From Ruminococcaceae bacterium UBA6364 (GTDB lineage: Bacteria > Bacillota > Clostridia > Oscillospirales > Acutalibacteraceae), in the NCBI GenBank assembly GCA_002440045.1, contig DJRI01000037.1:1-8932 (forward strand): DNA of 8,932 bases, written 5' to 3'. The position numbers and the translations under genes are program-made. Below, piece after piece: positions 1 to 6,474 of this stretch (position 1 is its first letter; every line of letters starts with the position of its first letter). The notes below the pieces were generated by a model. It was given only the letters and a program-made list of their open reading frames with translations, did not search any database and was not told where the DNA came from.

Positions 1-1
1 C

Positions 2-925
2 GACGACCTCGGCGACGAAATGCTTGACGCGCTTTCAATCGACCTTGACGTTGCAAAAACAGCCGAGGACCAAAATACCGCCGACGTTAAAAACGTTACC
101 GTCGATGACCCCGTAAAAGTCTATCTTAAAGAAATAGGCCGCGTTCCGCTTCTTTCTCCCGAAGAGGAAATCGAGCTTGCAATGCGCATCAACAACGACG
201 ATAAAGAGGCTAAAAAGCGCCTTTCCGAAGCTAACCTCAGGCTCGTTGTAAGTATTGCAAAAAGATATGTCGGCAGAGGGATGCAGTTCCTTGACCTTAT
301 TCAGGAGGGCAACCTCGGTCTTATTAAAGCCGTTGACAAGTTTGACTATACAAAGGGCTTTAAGTTCTCTACTTATGCAACATGGTGGATTAGACAGGCG
401 ATTACCCGCGCTATAGCAGACCAGGCAAGAACCATTCGTATACCCGTTCATATGGTTGAAACCATAAACAAAGTTAAAAAGACAAACAGCCAGCTTCTTC
501 ACAAAAACGGCAGAGACCCGACCGCAGAAGAAATTGCGGCAGAGCTTGATATGCCCGTTGAAAAGGTGCGCGAAATTCTTCGCGTGGCGCAAGAGCCCGT
601 TTCTCTTGAAACGCCCATAGGCGAAGAGGAGGACAGCCATCTCGGCGACTTTATCCCCGACGATGACGCACAGGCACCCGTTGACGCCGCCTCCACGGCG
701 CTCATGCGTGAGCAGCTTACCGAGGTGTTAAAAACTCTTACCCCCCGCGAAGCGCGCGTATTGAGCCTTCGCTACGGCCTTGAGGACGGCAACCCCAAAA
801 CGCTTGAAGAGGTCGGCAAAGAGTTCAACGTTACGCGTGAGCGTATACGCCAGATTGAAGCCAAGGCTTTAAGAAAGCTTCGCCACCCCTCGCGCAGTAA
901 AAAACTCAGGGATTTTCTTGATTAA
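2..925 (+). CDS. rpoD: RNA polymerase primary sigma factor RpoD/SigA, 5'-truncated by the window edge
   Basis: This is the housekeeping sigma-70 factor, which directs RNA polymerase to -35/-10 promoters. The frame is open to the left edge, with DDLGDE encoded before the first Met at 20, so the gene begins outside the window. Counting that Met as residue 1, region 1.2 is about 29-62 ([16 protein letters not shown]). Region 2 is about 64-135 and includes the -10 melting and recognition segment ([20 protein letters not shown]). Region 3 is about 145-220. Region 4 is about 228-290 with the -35 helix-turn-helix ([20 protein letters not shown]), and the protein ends at the usual KLRDFLD. Full-length Clostridia homologues are roughly 350-400 residues (from memory), so about 50-100 residues are missing. 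dnaG often lies upstream of rpoD, but that cannot be seen here. The 3' end overlaps the convergent deacetylase gene by 20 bp. Identification is near certain. Confidence 0.98.
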   Translation, partial: DDLGDEMLDALSIDLDVAKTAEDQNTADVKNVTVDDPVKVYLKEIGRVPLLSPEEEIELAMRINNDDKEAKKRLSEANLRLVVSIAKRYVGRGMQFLDLIQEGNLGLIKAVDKFDYTKGFKFSTYATWWIRQAITRAIADQARTIRIPVHMVETINKVKKTNSQLLHKNGRDPTAEEIAAELDMPVEKVREILRVAQEPVSLETPIGEEEDSHLGDFIPDDDAQAPVDAASTALMREQLTEVLKTLTPREARVLSLRYGLEDGNPKTLEEVGKEFNVTRERIRQIEAKALRKLRHPSRSKKLRDFLD

Positions 926-937
926 TTTGCTTCCCTG
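899..937 (-). terminator. Possible intrinsic terminator of the deacetylase gene, reaching into rpoD
   Basis: On the minus strand CAGGGA (937-932) and TCCCTG (912-907) can form a 6-bp stem with a 19-nt loop, followed by AG and six T (904-899). The 3' arm contains part of the deacetylase stop codon (908-906). The T-tract is the complement of the AAAAAA that encodes Lys-Lys near the rpoD C-terminus. The stem is short and the loop long, so this is weaker than the rpoD terminator, but its position is right. Confidence 0.45.
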
Positions 938-1676
938 TGCTGTCAATTTTATAATTATCCCAATATATAAGCTCACTGACGGTTACAAAGCTGTATCCCT
1001 CGTCGGTGAGCTTTTTTAATACCTCATAAAATGCCGACGGCGTGTTTTTTACACCGTTGTGAAACAGCATTATAGCCCCGTTTTCGGCACGTGATACAAG
1101 CCGCGCCGTCATTTCTTCGCTTGAAAGCTTTTTCCAGTCAAGAGAGTCTATGGACCACTGAATCATTTTCATATTCAGTTCTTCTGCCGCTTCAACGCTT
1201 TTGTTATCGTAATCGCCGCTCGGCGCTCTTACAAGCTTATTCTCTTTACCTATAATCGCTTTGATTTTTTCGTTGCAGGCGGTAATTTCTTCTTTTACTT
1301 CGTCTTTTGAAAGCTTTGAAAAAGCGGGATGCGTATTTGAATGATTTGCAATTTCGTTGCCTGCGTCAAAAAGCTTTTTTGCTTCTTTCGGGTTTTTATC
1401 AAGCCAGTCGCCGACTGCAAAAAATGTGCAGTGTGCATTGAATTTTTCCATAATTTCAATAAGCTCGTCGGTGTCGTCGGCGCTCCACGCGGCGTCGAAC
1501 GTTATCGCGATTTTCTTTTCGTCGGTTTTAACACAGTATATCGGAAGCTTTTTAAGAGAATTTACACAGCTAACGGCAAATGCGCCACCGCCGCCGAAAA
1601 GAGTGCAAAAAACAAATACCGCAAGAATCCCGAGCGCCGCCGAGCGCTTTAAAGAGAATGTTTTATAAATTTTCAT
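906..1676 (-). CDS. Membrane-anchored polysaccharide deacetylase (CE4 / NodB fold, PdaB-like)
   Basis: CE4 enzymes remove N-acetyl groups from peptidoglycan or related polysaccharides outside the membrane. I start the gene at the ATG at 1676 (256 aa), because AGGGGG lies 7 nt upstream; an in-frame ATG at 1709 lies upstream of that site and of a hairpin. Residues about 12-35 form one hydrophobic helix, a signal anchor or signal peptide. The CE4 motifs follow in order: TFDAAW (59-64; Asp61 is the expected catalytic base), HSNTH (112-116; metal-binding His112 and His116), RAPSG (150-154), DSLDW (177-181) and LFH (204-206; His206). The usual TFDD second aspartate, a metal ligand, is Ala62. I recall TFDAAW as normal in PdaB-like proteins of spore-forming Firmicutes, so this need not mean loss of activity. 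A sporulation or cell-wall role is plausible but unproven. No good housekeeping promoter is visible upstream, and a terminator-like hairpin abuts the ribosome binding site. Confidence 0.93.
   Translation of the reverse strand: MKIYKTFSLKRSAALGILAVFVFCTLFGGGGAFAVSCVNSLKKLPIYCVKTDEKKIAITFDAAWSADDTDELIEIMEKFNAHCTFFAVGDWLDKNPKEAKKLFDAGNEIANHSNTHPAFSKLSKDEVKEEITACNEKIKAIIGKENKLVRAPSGDYDNKSVEAAEELNMKMIQWSIDSLDWKKLSSEEMTARLVSRAENGAIMLFHNGVKNTPSAFYEVLKKLTDEGYSFVTVSELIYWDNYKIDSTGKQINQENP
969..1017 (+). terminator. Intrinsic terminator of rpoD, embedded in the opposing deacetylase gene
   Basis: The arms 969-980 (AAGCTCACTGAC) and 1002-1013 (GTCGGTGAGCTT) form a 12-bp stem with a single G-U wobble (977/1005) and a 21-nt loop. 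Six T follow at 1012-1017, the first two of which also pair in the stem. It begins 44 nt after the rpoD stop, a normal distance. The whole structure lies inside the coding sequence of the convergent deacetylase, on the codons for its C-terminal LTDEG...VSEL stretch. On the minus strand no T-tract follows the stem, so it should act only on rpoD transcription. Confidence 0.82.
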
Positions 1677-1689
1677 AGCGTTACCCCCT

Positions 1690-1716
1690 AAAAAAGACTG
1701 CCGCGCCAAAGGCAGC
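1690..1716 (-). terminator. Terminator-like hairpin just upstream of the deacetylase ribosome binding site
   Basis: On the minus strand GCTGCC (1716-1711) pairs with GGCAGT (1702-1697), giving five Watson-Crick pairs plus one G-U, with an 8-nt loop. After one C comes TTTTTT (1695-1690). The deacetylase Shine-Dalgarno (AGGGGG) starts directly after the T-tract. It may end the feoB/flavoprotein operon, whose last stop is about 80 nt upstream, or act as an attenuator for the deacetylase. The 80 nt between it and that operon (1717-1796) hold no gene and no convincing promoter. Confidence 0.5.
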
Positions 1717-1796
1717 GGGATTTTAAAAATCCTTTTTGCATTCGGTGAGACAGTCCGTAAAACAATATATTCAATTTTAGCTTAAATCATTCCCGT

Positions 1797-2696
1797 TTAA
1801 AGCACGGGGCGCCATTTAACATCTTTGATTATCGCTTCGGCACACTTAATGCCGTCAACGGCGGCTGAAACAATGCCGCCCGCATAGCCTGCGCCTTCGC
1901 CCGAAGGGTAGACGCCCTGAACGCGCGTTGCCTGGAAAAATTCGTCGCGCACGATTCTTATGGGCGACGAGCTTCTTGATTCGGGCGCGGTCAGAACAGC
2001 GTCATAAAGCTTAAAGCCCGAAAGCTTTTTGTCAAAATCGTCAATAGCGCCCGCTATTGTGTCCGTAACCTTTTTCGGCAAAGCAAGGCGAATGTCCGAG
2101 GGCGCAACGCCCGTCGGGCACGACGGGTGAACGCTTTTAAAGGCGGTTGTGGGCTCGCCTTTTAAAAAGTCGCCGAGAAGCTGAGCGGGCGCTGTGTAAT
2201 CACCGCCGCCGAGTTTGAAGGCTTTTCTTTCAATGTCGCGCTGTAAATACATTCCCGAGAGCGGGTGGTCCGATTGAAAAGGCGGCTCTATTCCGACAAG
2301 AAGCGCGCAGTTGGCGTTTTCTTTATCGCGGGCATATTCGCTCATTCCGTTAACTACCATTCCGCCCTCTTCCGATGAAGCGGCAACAACTGTGCCGCCT
2401 GGGCACATACAAAATGTATAAAGCCCTCTGCCGTGCGGCGGATGGCACGAAAGCTTGTAGTCGGCCGCGGGAAGAAGCGGGGAGTTCCAGAGCTTGCCGT
2501 ATTGAGCCTTGTTTATGTGCTCTTGGGTATGCTCAATTCTTGTGCCTACAGAAAACGGCTTTTGAGTTATTTCAAATCCGCTTTTATAAAGCATTTCAAA
2601 CGTGTCGCGCGACGAGTGACCGATTGAAAGTATAAGAGCATCCGCTTCAATGTCAAACGTTTTGCCGTCTTTTTTAGTTACAGTAACGCCGTGCAA
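1797..2696 (-). CDS. C-terminal fragment of the interrupted FAD-dependent dehydrogenase
   Basis: These are the last 299 codons of the broken gene, counted from a TTG at 2696, the first usable start codon after the TAG. That TTG encodes an ordinary internal Leu (NGALHGVTV), and no Shine-Dalgarno-like purine run stands out before it, so independent translation is doubtful. The 82 codons between the TAG and this point are also intact family sequence but have no start codon. The fragment is listed because automated annotation would probably report it as a gene. Confidence 0.4.
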   Translation of the reverse strand: MHGVTVTKKDGKTFDIEADALILSIGHSSRDTFEMLYKSGFEITQKPFSVGTRIEHTQEHINKAQYGKLWNSPLLPAADYKLSCHPPHGRGLYTFCMCPGGTVVAASSEEGGMVVNGMSEYARDKENANCALLVGIEPPFQSDHPLSGMYLQRDIERKAFKLGGGDYTAPAQLLGDFLKGEPTTAFKSVHPSCPTGVAPSDIRLALPKKVTDTIAGAIDDFDKKLSGFKLYDAVLTAPESRSSSPIRIVRDEFFQATRVQGVYPSGEGAGYAGGIVSAAVDGIKCAEAIIKDVKWRPVL

Positions 2697-2942
2697 AGCG
2701 CCGTTTACTATAATAAGCCCCGAAAGCTTTGTGCAAAAGTGAACTTCGCCGCCGAGACGTATTATTTCTTCTCTTAAATTTTTAACAACGGTTTTAAGCT
2801 TGTCCGTTCCTATGTGGGGCGTTGCCGAATAAAGTATTTCGCCGGGTGCGCCGAATTTTGCAAACTGAATAAAAACCTCGCGGCAGCGGGGGTCTTTAAT
2901 GCCGGTAGTCAGCTTTCCGTCTGAAAATGTGCCTGCGCCGCC

Positions 2943-3410
2943 CTAACCGAACTGTACGTTGGATTCGGTGTCGAGCTTGCGTTCTTTCCAAAATTCGCCG
3001 ACTTTGCGCGTTCTTTCGTCAACATCGTCGCCGCGCTCCAGAACTATCGGTTTAAGCCCCGCTTTTGCAAGCGTAAGCGCCGCAAACATACCCGCAGGTC
3101 CGAAGCCCGCAACAACAGGTCTTAAAAGCGATTTTCGTTCGTTTTCGGGGAGAACGTATTCGTATTTCTCGGTAACAAACGCCTTTTGGGGCAAAAAGCG
3201 CGAAACAATTTTTTCTTCGTTTAAATCCGTTTCGATATTTGCGGAATACACAAGAAAAATGTTATCTTTTTTGCGCGAGTCGATAGAACGGCGCGCAAGC
3301 GAAAAATCCTTAATATCATCTGTTTTTATATTTAAAAGCTTAGTCGCCGCTTCTTTTACTTCATCGTCGGAAGAGCCGAGCGGCATTTTGATTTCGTTAA
3401 GACGTATCAT
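2943..3410 (-). CDS. N-terminal fragment of the interrupted FAD-dependent dehydrogenase
   Basis: This is the piece ribosomes would make if TAG is an ordinary stop: 155 residues with the small N-terminal domain and the FAD-binding beta-alpha-beta unit (GFGPAG, 102-107), ending at SNVQFG. It lacks most of the FAD domain and all of the catalytic domain, so it is unlikely to fold as an active enzyme. Its start is well supported by the ATGA coupling and the AAAAGGA site. Confidence 0.6.
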   Translation of the reverse strand: MIRLNEIKMPLGSSDDEVKEAATKLLNIKTDDIKDFSLARRSIDSRKKDNIFLVYSANIETDLNEEKIVSRFLPQKAFVTEKYEYVLPENERKSLLRPVVAGFGPAGMFAALTLAKAGLKPIVLERGDDVDERTRKVGEFWKERKLDTESNVQFG

Positions 3411-4642
3411 TTTTTCTGTCCTTTTTCAATTGAATATTGCGCGGCGTTTTTTCCCGCAAGCCTGCCGCTTGCAAAGGCAAAGTGCAGGTTATAACCGCCG
3501 CAGTCGCCGTTTACGTCAAGAATTTCACCGCAGAAAAAGAGCCCGGACGCTTTGCGCGACATAAGATTATCATTAATTTCGCTTGAAGAAACGCCGCCCC
3601 TTGCCGTTTGCGCTTCGGAAAAATCACGGGTGCCGCCGACTTTAAAGTCAAAGGCTTTTAAAACCGCTGCAACACGCGCTAAAGCCTTGTCGCTTAAAGA
3701 GCCTACGGCAGGCTCCGGCGAAGAAAAACACCTGTTTGTGACGGCATAAGACGCCTTTTGCGGAATTAACCCGGAAAGCACGCATTCGAGCGTCTTTTTT
3801 GGGTATTTAAAGCGCTGTTCTTTTAAAAACAAAACAACCTTTTGGGCGCTTTCTTCGGGGTACATATCAACAAAAAGCGTTTGATTGGGCTTTGCAAGAT
3901 ATGAAATGTCAAACACAGGTATGCCCGAAACCGAGTTGTTCGTAAACTGAATTTCGCCGACTTCTTTTTTCAAAAGCTTTTTTTCATCATAAAGAGATAC
4001 AGCGCCGAAAAGCCTTGTTCCCGAAAGCGTTTTAAGGGATTTGTCGGTGCTCACAATCGCCGTCAGCGCGGAGGAAAGCGGCGTGAACGAGTGCGAGAAG
4101 CTCTCAATCAATGGGAAAAGAGAGCCGTCTGTGCCTTGCTTTTCGGCGGCTTTTGAGCCGCAGGCGATTATAAGCGAATCAAAGTACTCGTTACAAAGAA
4201 TAAAGCCGCTGTTTGCTTTTTTAGGATTGAGGTTTTCGGCGTTAAAATCGCATTTTATCTCAATTTTGTGACAACCTGCTTCAAACAAAAGCGCGTCGCG
4301 AACAGATGAAGCCTGCATTGAACGCGGATAAATTCTGCCGTCTTCACAAACGGATTTGATGCCGAGAGCATTGAAGTATTCTTCAATATCCGAAAATTCG
4401 CTGTTTAAAACTGATTCGGCAAGGCGTTTTGAACCGTGGAAATTTGAAATTTCAAGCTTTTTGTTTGAAAAGTTACAGCGGCCGTTGCCCGTTGCAAGAA
4501 GCTTTTTTAAGGGCTTTCCCATATGCTCAAACACAACGATTTCATACGGTGCGCCGCTTGATTCAAAATAACACGCGCCCGACAGCGCGGCGCATATTCC
4601 CGAAGCGCCCCCGCCGAGTATTGCGATTTTAAAAGGCTTCAA
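3407..4642 (-). CDS. NAD(P)/FAD-dependent oxidoreductase, BaiN/HI0933 family
   Basis: A soluble flavoprotein of the HI0933/BaiN group (COG2081-type); most members have no established substrate. I start it at TTG 4642-4640 (411 aa). GGGAGG lies 8 nt upstream, the TTG overlaps the feoB stop as TTGA, and the protein then begins MKPFKIAILGGGASG directly at the FAD site. The in-frame ATGs at 4699 and 4669 would force longer overlaps with feoB. Family motifs: GGGASG (10-15), KKLLATGNGRCNFSN (46-60), EDGRIYPRS, GEIQFTNNSVSG, and the C-terminal GEILDVNGDCGGYNL (about 372-386). Length is typical of the family. It lies between feoB and the dehydrogenase and overlaps each by 4 bp, so the three are probably co-transcribed and translationally coupled. 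The name BaiN comes from a bile-acid gene cluster; nothing here points to bile acids, so that function should not be transferred. Confidence 0.93.
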   Translation of the reverse strand: MKPFKIAILGGGASGICAALSGACYFESSGAPYEIVVFEHMGKPLKKLLATGNGRCNFSNKKLEISNFHGSKRLAESVLNSEFSDIEEYFNALGIKSVCEDGRIYPRSMQASSVRDALLFEAGCHKIEIKCDFNAENLNPKKANSGFILCNEYFDSLIIACGSKAAEKQGTDGSLFPLIESFSHSFTPLSSALTAIVSTDKSLKTLSGTRLFGAVSLYDEKKLLKKEVGEIQFTNNSVSGIPVFDISYLAKPNQTLFVDMYPEESAQKVVLFLKEQRFKYPKKTLECVLSGLIPQKASYAVTNRCFSSPEPAVGSLSDKALARVAAVLKAFDFKVGGTRDFSEAQTARGGVSSSEINDNLMSRKASGLFFCGEILDVNGDCGGYNLHFAFASGRLAGKNAAQYSIEKGQKK

Positions 4643-6369
4643 AAAATAAACCTCCCGATTCTGTAGCATATTGCCGAAATTATGTAGGAAAGCAGACACT
4701 GCACAGCAACTGTTTTAACAAACAGCTTTGTGTCGTTAAGCTCTTTTTTCATAGTTAAAAGCGCCGCAAAGCACGGCGGAAACAGCAATGAAAAAACGCA
4801 CGCCGAAAGCGCCGACGGCTTTGTAAAGGCACTGCTTATGTCGCCATTATACAACACTTCGAGTGAAGATACAATACTTTCTCGCGCTATAAGCCCCGAA
4901 AAAAGCGAAACGCACTGTCTTTTGTCGGTCATTCCGATGGGCCTGAATAAGAAAAGAAGCTTTTCTCCCAAAAGGGCGGCTATCGCTTCGTTGGGGTCTT
5001 CGGTATATTTAAAGCGCGGCGTAAAGGACGAAAGAAACCATATAACAAGACTTCCGATTATAAGAACAGTTCCCGCTTTTATTAAAAAATCCTCTATTCG
5101 CGAAAGCACCGAATATTTTATGCTTTTTAGCGAGGGTACACGGTATTCGGGCAATTCCAGCAAAAATCCGCCGTATTCTTTTTCGTATTTTCTTTTTGTA
5201 AAAAACATATAAAGAAGCCCAACGGCGGCGCCGAGAGTGTAAAGAAAAACAGTAAAAAGCACGCTTCCGCTAAAAAATCTGTCGGCAGCAATAAGATAAA
5301 ACGGAAGCTTTGCACTGCACGACATAAACGGTATTAACATAATTGTCCTGTTTCGGTCGCTTTTGTTTTCAAGAACCCTTGCAGAAGCGATTGCGGGCAC
5401 CGAGCACCCGAAGCCCATCATCATACAAAAAAAGCATTTGCCTTGAAGCCCGACTTTTCTGAAACCCTTGTCGCATATATAAGCGCTTCTTGAAAGATAG
5501 CCGCTGTCTTCAAAAACGCAAAGAAGAAATGAAAGCACGGCTGTTTGAGGCAAAAACGAAATGACTGAGCCTAAACCCCTTAAAATTCCGTCGCAAACGA
5601 GCGAAATTGTTTCGGGGCGTATTTTCGCAGAGGTCATAAGTAAGCTTGTGTGAGAATAAAGCGTTTTGTTAAAAAATACGTCAAGCGCATTTGAAAGAAC
5701 GCCCGCAAGCCCCGAAAACGTTGCCGTGAATATAAGTGCCGTGAATACGGCAAGAAGGGGAAAGGCGGCATATTTATTTGTAAAGATTTTGTCGGGCGAA
5801 AACGCTTTTTTGCTCTTTTTTATTTCGGGAAACGCCGTGCTTAAAGCCTTTTTTATGGCGTCGGGCTCAGGCTTGAAAGCGGCGCTTTTTGCATTAAAAG
5901 CCGCTTTTATAAGCTCTTTAAGCCCTGTGTTTTTTGCGGCGCTAATACTTACAAATTCTATGCCGTATATTTTTTTTAGTGCGGCGGTGTCTGCCGTTCC
6001 GCCCGATTTTTTCAGTTCATCCGAAAAATTAAGCGCCGCAACCGTGGGCTTTTTAAGCTTCAAACATTCCTCCAAAAGCTTTAAAGAACGCTCGGGGTTA
6101 GGCGTATCAATAACGCAGATTAAAACGTCATAATTTTTATTTTTTAAAACGTCCGCCGCAACCTTTTCTTCGTTTGAAAAAGCTTCTGTTGAGTATATCC
6201 CGGGCAGGTCTGTAATTTTACACGGCGTTTTTAGAAGCTTGCATATTCCGCTTTTTCCCTCGACTGTTACGCCGAGTCTGTTGCCCGTAACGGCGTGGCT
6301 TTTTGTAAGCGCATTATAAAGAGTTGTTTTGCCGCAGTTCGGGTTGCCCGTAAGAACAATATTTTTCAT
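4639..6369 (-). CDS. feoB: Ferrous iron transport protein B (FeoB), compact form
   Basis: FeoB is a polytopic membrane protein that imports Fe(II) and carries an N-terminal G domain. I take ATG 6369 (576 aa): GGGAG at 6385-6381 is 11 nt away, whereas it is only 2 nt from the ATG at 6378, and the protein then begins MKNIVLTGNPNCGKT as family members do. The 6378 start remains possible. G motifs: G1 GNPNCGKT (8-15), G2 Thr35, G3 DLPG (54-57), G4 NFSD (114-117), G5 SISA (141-144). Gate motifs: GCSVPA (321-326) and CSAKLP (351-356), then GLIARES (492-498). About eight to ten hydrophobic helices run from residue 200 to the end. It is shorter than E. coli FeoB (773 aa) and lacks a cysteine-rich tail. 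No feoA or feoC is in the window. Oddities are GNRLGVTVE where GNWPGVTVE is usual and GCSVPA for GCNVPA. Another divalent metal is possible. Confidence 0.93.
   Translation of the reverse strand: MKNIVLTGNPNCGKTTLYNALTKSHAVTGNRLGVTVEGKSGICKLLKTPCKITDLPGIYSTEAFSNEEKVAADVLKNKNYDVLICVIDTPNPERSLKLLEECLKLKKPTVAALNFSDELKKSGGTADTAALKKIYGIEFVSISAAKNTGLKELIKAAFNAKSAAFKPEPDAIKKALSTAFPEIKKSKKAFSPDKIFTNKYAAFPLLAVFTALIFTATFSGLAGVLSNALDVFFNKTLYSHTSLLMTSAKIRPETISLVCDGILRGLGSVISFLPQTAVLSFLLCVFEDSGYLSRSAYICDKGFRKVGLQGKCFFCMMMGFGCSVPAIASARVLENKSDRNRTIMLIPFMSCSAKLPFYLIAADRFFSGSVLFTVFLYTLGAAVGLLYMFFTKRKYEKEYGGFLLELPEYRVPSLKSIKYSVLSRIEDFLIKAGTVLIIGSLVIWFLSSFTPRFKYTEDPNEAIAALLGEKLLFLFRPIGMTDKRQCVSLFSGLIARESIVSSLEVLYNGDISSAFTKPSALSACVFSLLFPPCFAALLTMKKELNDTKLFVKTVAVQCLLSYIISAICYRIGRFIF
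4640..4656 (-). promoter_or_regulatory. Ribosome binding site and TTG start that set the flavoprotein start
   Basis: GGGAGG (4656-4651), an 8-nt spacer and TTG (4642-4640) lie inside the last codons of feoB. The last two bases of TTG are the first two of the feoB TGA stop, giving a TTGA overlap. This fixes the flavoprotein start and points to re-initiation or coupling after feoB translation. Confidence 0.85.
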
Positions 6370-6391
6370 AAAATCCATATCTCCCGCGCGT

Positions 6392-6413
6392 TTTTTACAT
6401 TTATATGTAAAAA
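6392..6413. repeat. Perfect 9-bp inverted repeat, operator-like, between the divergent operons
   Basis: TTTTTACAT (6392-6400), a 4-bp spacer (TTAT) and ATGTAAAAA (6405-6413). It covers the candidate feoB -10 and lies just upstream of the sulfatase -35. Being A/T-rich and without a T-tract context suited to either operon, it looks more like a protein binding site than a terminator. I do not recognise the regulator family. Confidence 0.6.
6400..6405 (-). promoter_or_regulatory. Candidate -10 element of the feoB operon
   Basis: TATAAA on the minus strand would place transcription start near 6393, giving a leader of about 24 nt to the ATG at 6369 that contains GGGAG. No acceptable -35 lies 16-18 nt upstream (CAATTT at best), so the call is weak. 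It sits in the middle of the TTTTTACAT/ATGTAAAAA inverted repeat. Confidence 0.3.
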
Positions 6414-6422
6414 CAGTTTACA
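6406..6422. repeat. Second inverted repeat TGTAAA-N5-TTTACA sharing a half-site with the first
   Basis: TGTAAA (6406-6411) and TTTACA (6417-6422) are inverted around a 5-bp spacer. The left arm is shared with the 6392-6413 repeat; the right arm is the sulfatase -35 hexamer. The region thus holds three alternating TTTACA/TGTAAA half-sites, and the two palindrome centres are about 11.5 bp apart, close to one helical turn. Confidence 0.45.
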
Positions 6423-6445
6423 AAATTGCAGTTATTTGATATAAT
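6417..6445 (+). promoter_or_regulatory. Sigma-70 promoter of the sulfatase-symporter operon
   Basis: TTTACA (6417-6422, five of six matches to TTGACA), a 17-bp spacer and a perfect TATAAT (6440-6445). Transcription should start near 6452, leaving a leader of about 23 nt. The leader holds GGGGAG (6461-6466), 8 nt before the GTG start. The -35 coincides with one TTTACA half-site, so a bound regulator would block it. Confidence 0.8.
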
Positions 6446-6474
6446 ATCTTAATAAAAATCGGGGAGTTGTTTTT

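Larger units (their letters stand above)
1797..3410 (-). pseudogene. FAD-dependent NAD(P)-type dehydrogenase (COG2509-like) interrupted by one in-frame TAG
   Basis: One reading frame of 537 codons before the TAA, broken only by TAG at 2945-2943 (codon 156). The first part has an N-terminal domain of about 95 residues, then a Rossmann FAD site (VVAGFGPAGMFAALTLA, about 99-115) and SNVQFG just before the stop. Beyond it the frame continues at once with GGAGTFSDGKL, and relatives of this family, as I recall them, read QFGEGGAGTFSDGKL. The TAG therefore replaces Glu, one G-to-T change from GAG. I translated the stretch after the TAG by hand and found no further stop or frameshift. Downstream family hallmarks remain: GGGDYTAPAQLLGDF, SRSSSPIR (about 478-485) and YPSGEGAGYAGG (about 501-512). 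The ATG overlaps the stop of the upstream flavoprotein gene (ATGA), with AAAAGGA 8 nt before it. The substrate of this family is unknown to me. The break could be a recent nonsense mutation, a base-call error or readthrough. Confidence 0.85.

Noticed and set aside
35..640. A 201-codon open frame on the minus strand opposite rpoD.
   Set aside because: It is antisense to highly conserved sigma factor sequence and shows no recognisable domain.
1718..1737. GGATTT-TAA-AAATCC followed by TTTTT on the plus strand, which looks like a small terminator.
   Set aside because: The stem is short and A/T-rich, the loop is only 3 nt, and no plus-strand gene ends nearby; rpoD already has a strong terminator at 969-1017.
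2943..2945. Genome-wide reassignment of TAG to a sense codon.
   Set aside because: Only one internal TAG is seen, the sulfatase gene appears to use TAG as its normal stop, and the other genes end in TAA or TGA; a single mutation or error is simpler.
4643..4699. Starting the BaiN-like flavoprotein at ATG 4699 or 4669.
   Set aside because: Those starts overlap feoB by 61 or 31 nt and add non-homologous residues, whereas TTG 4642 has GGGAGG at 8 nt and a 4-bp stop/start overlap.
6426..6445. TTGCAG at 6426-6431 as the -35 of the sulfatase promoter.
   Set aside because: It is only 8 bp from the TATAAT; TTTACA at 6417-6422 has the correct 17-bp spacing.
6379..6474. A metal-sensing riboswitch in the feoB leader.
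   Set aside because: The likely leader is about 24 nt, too short for any known riboswitch, and no such fold is visible on either strand.
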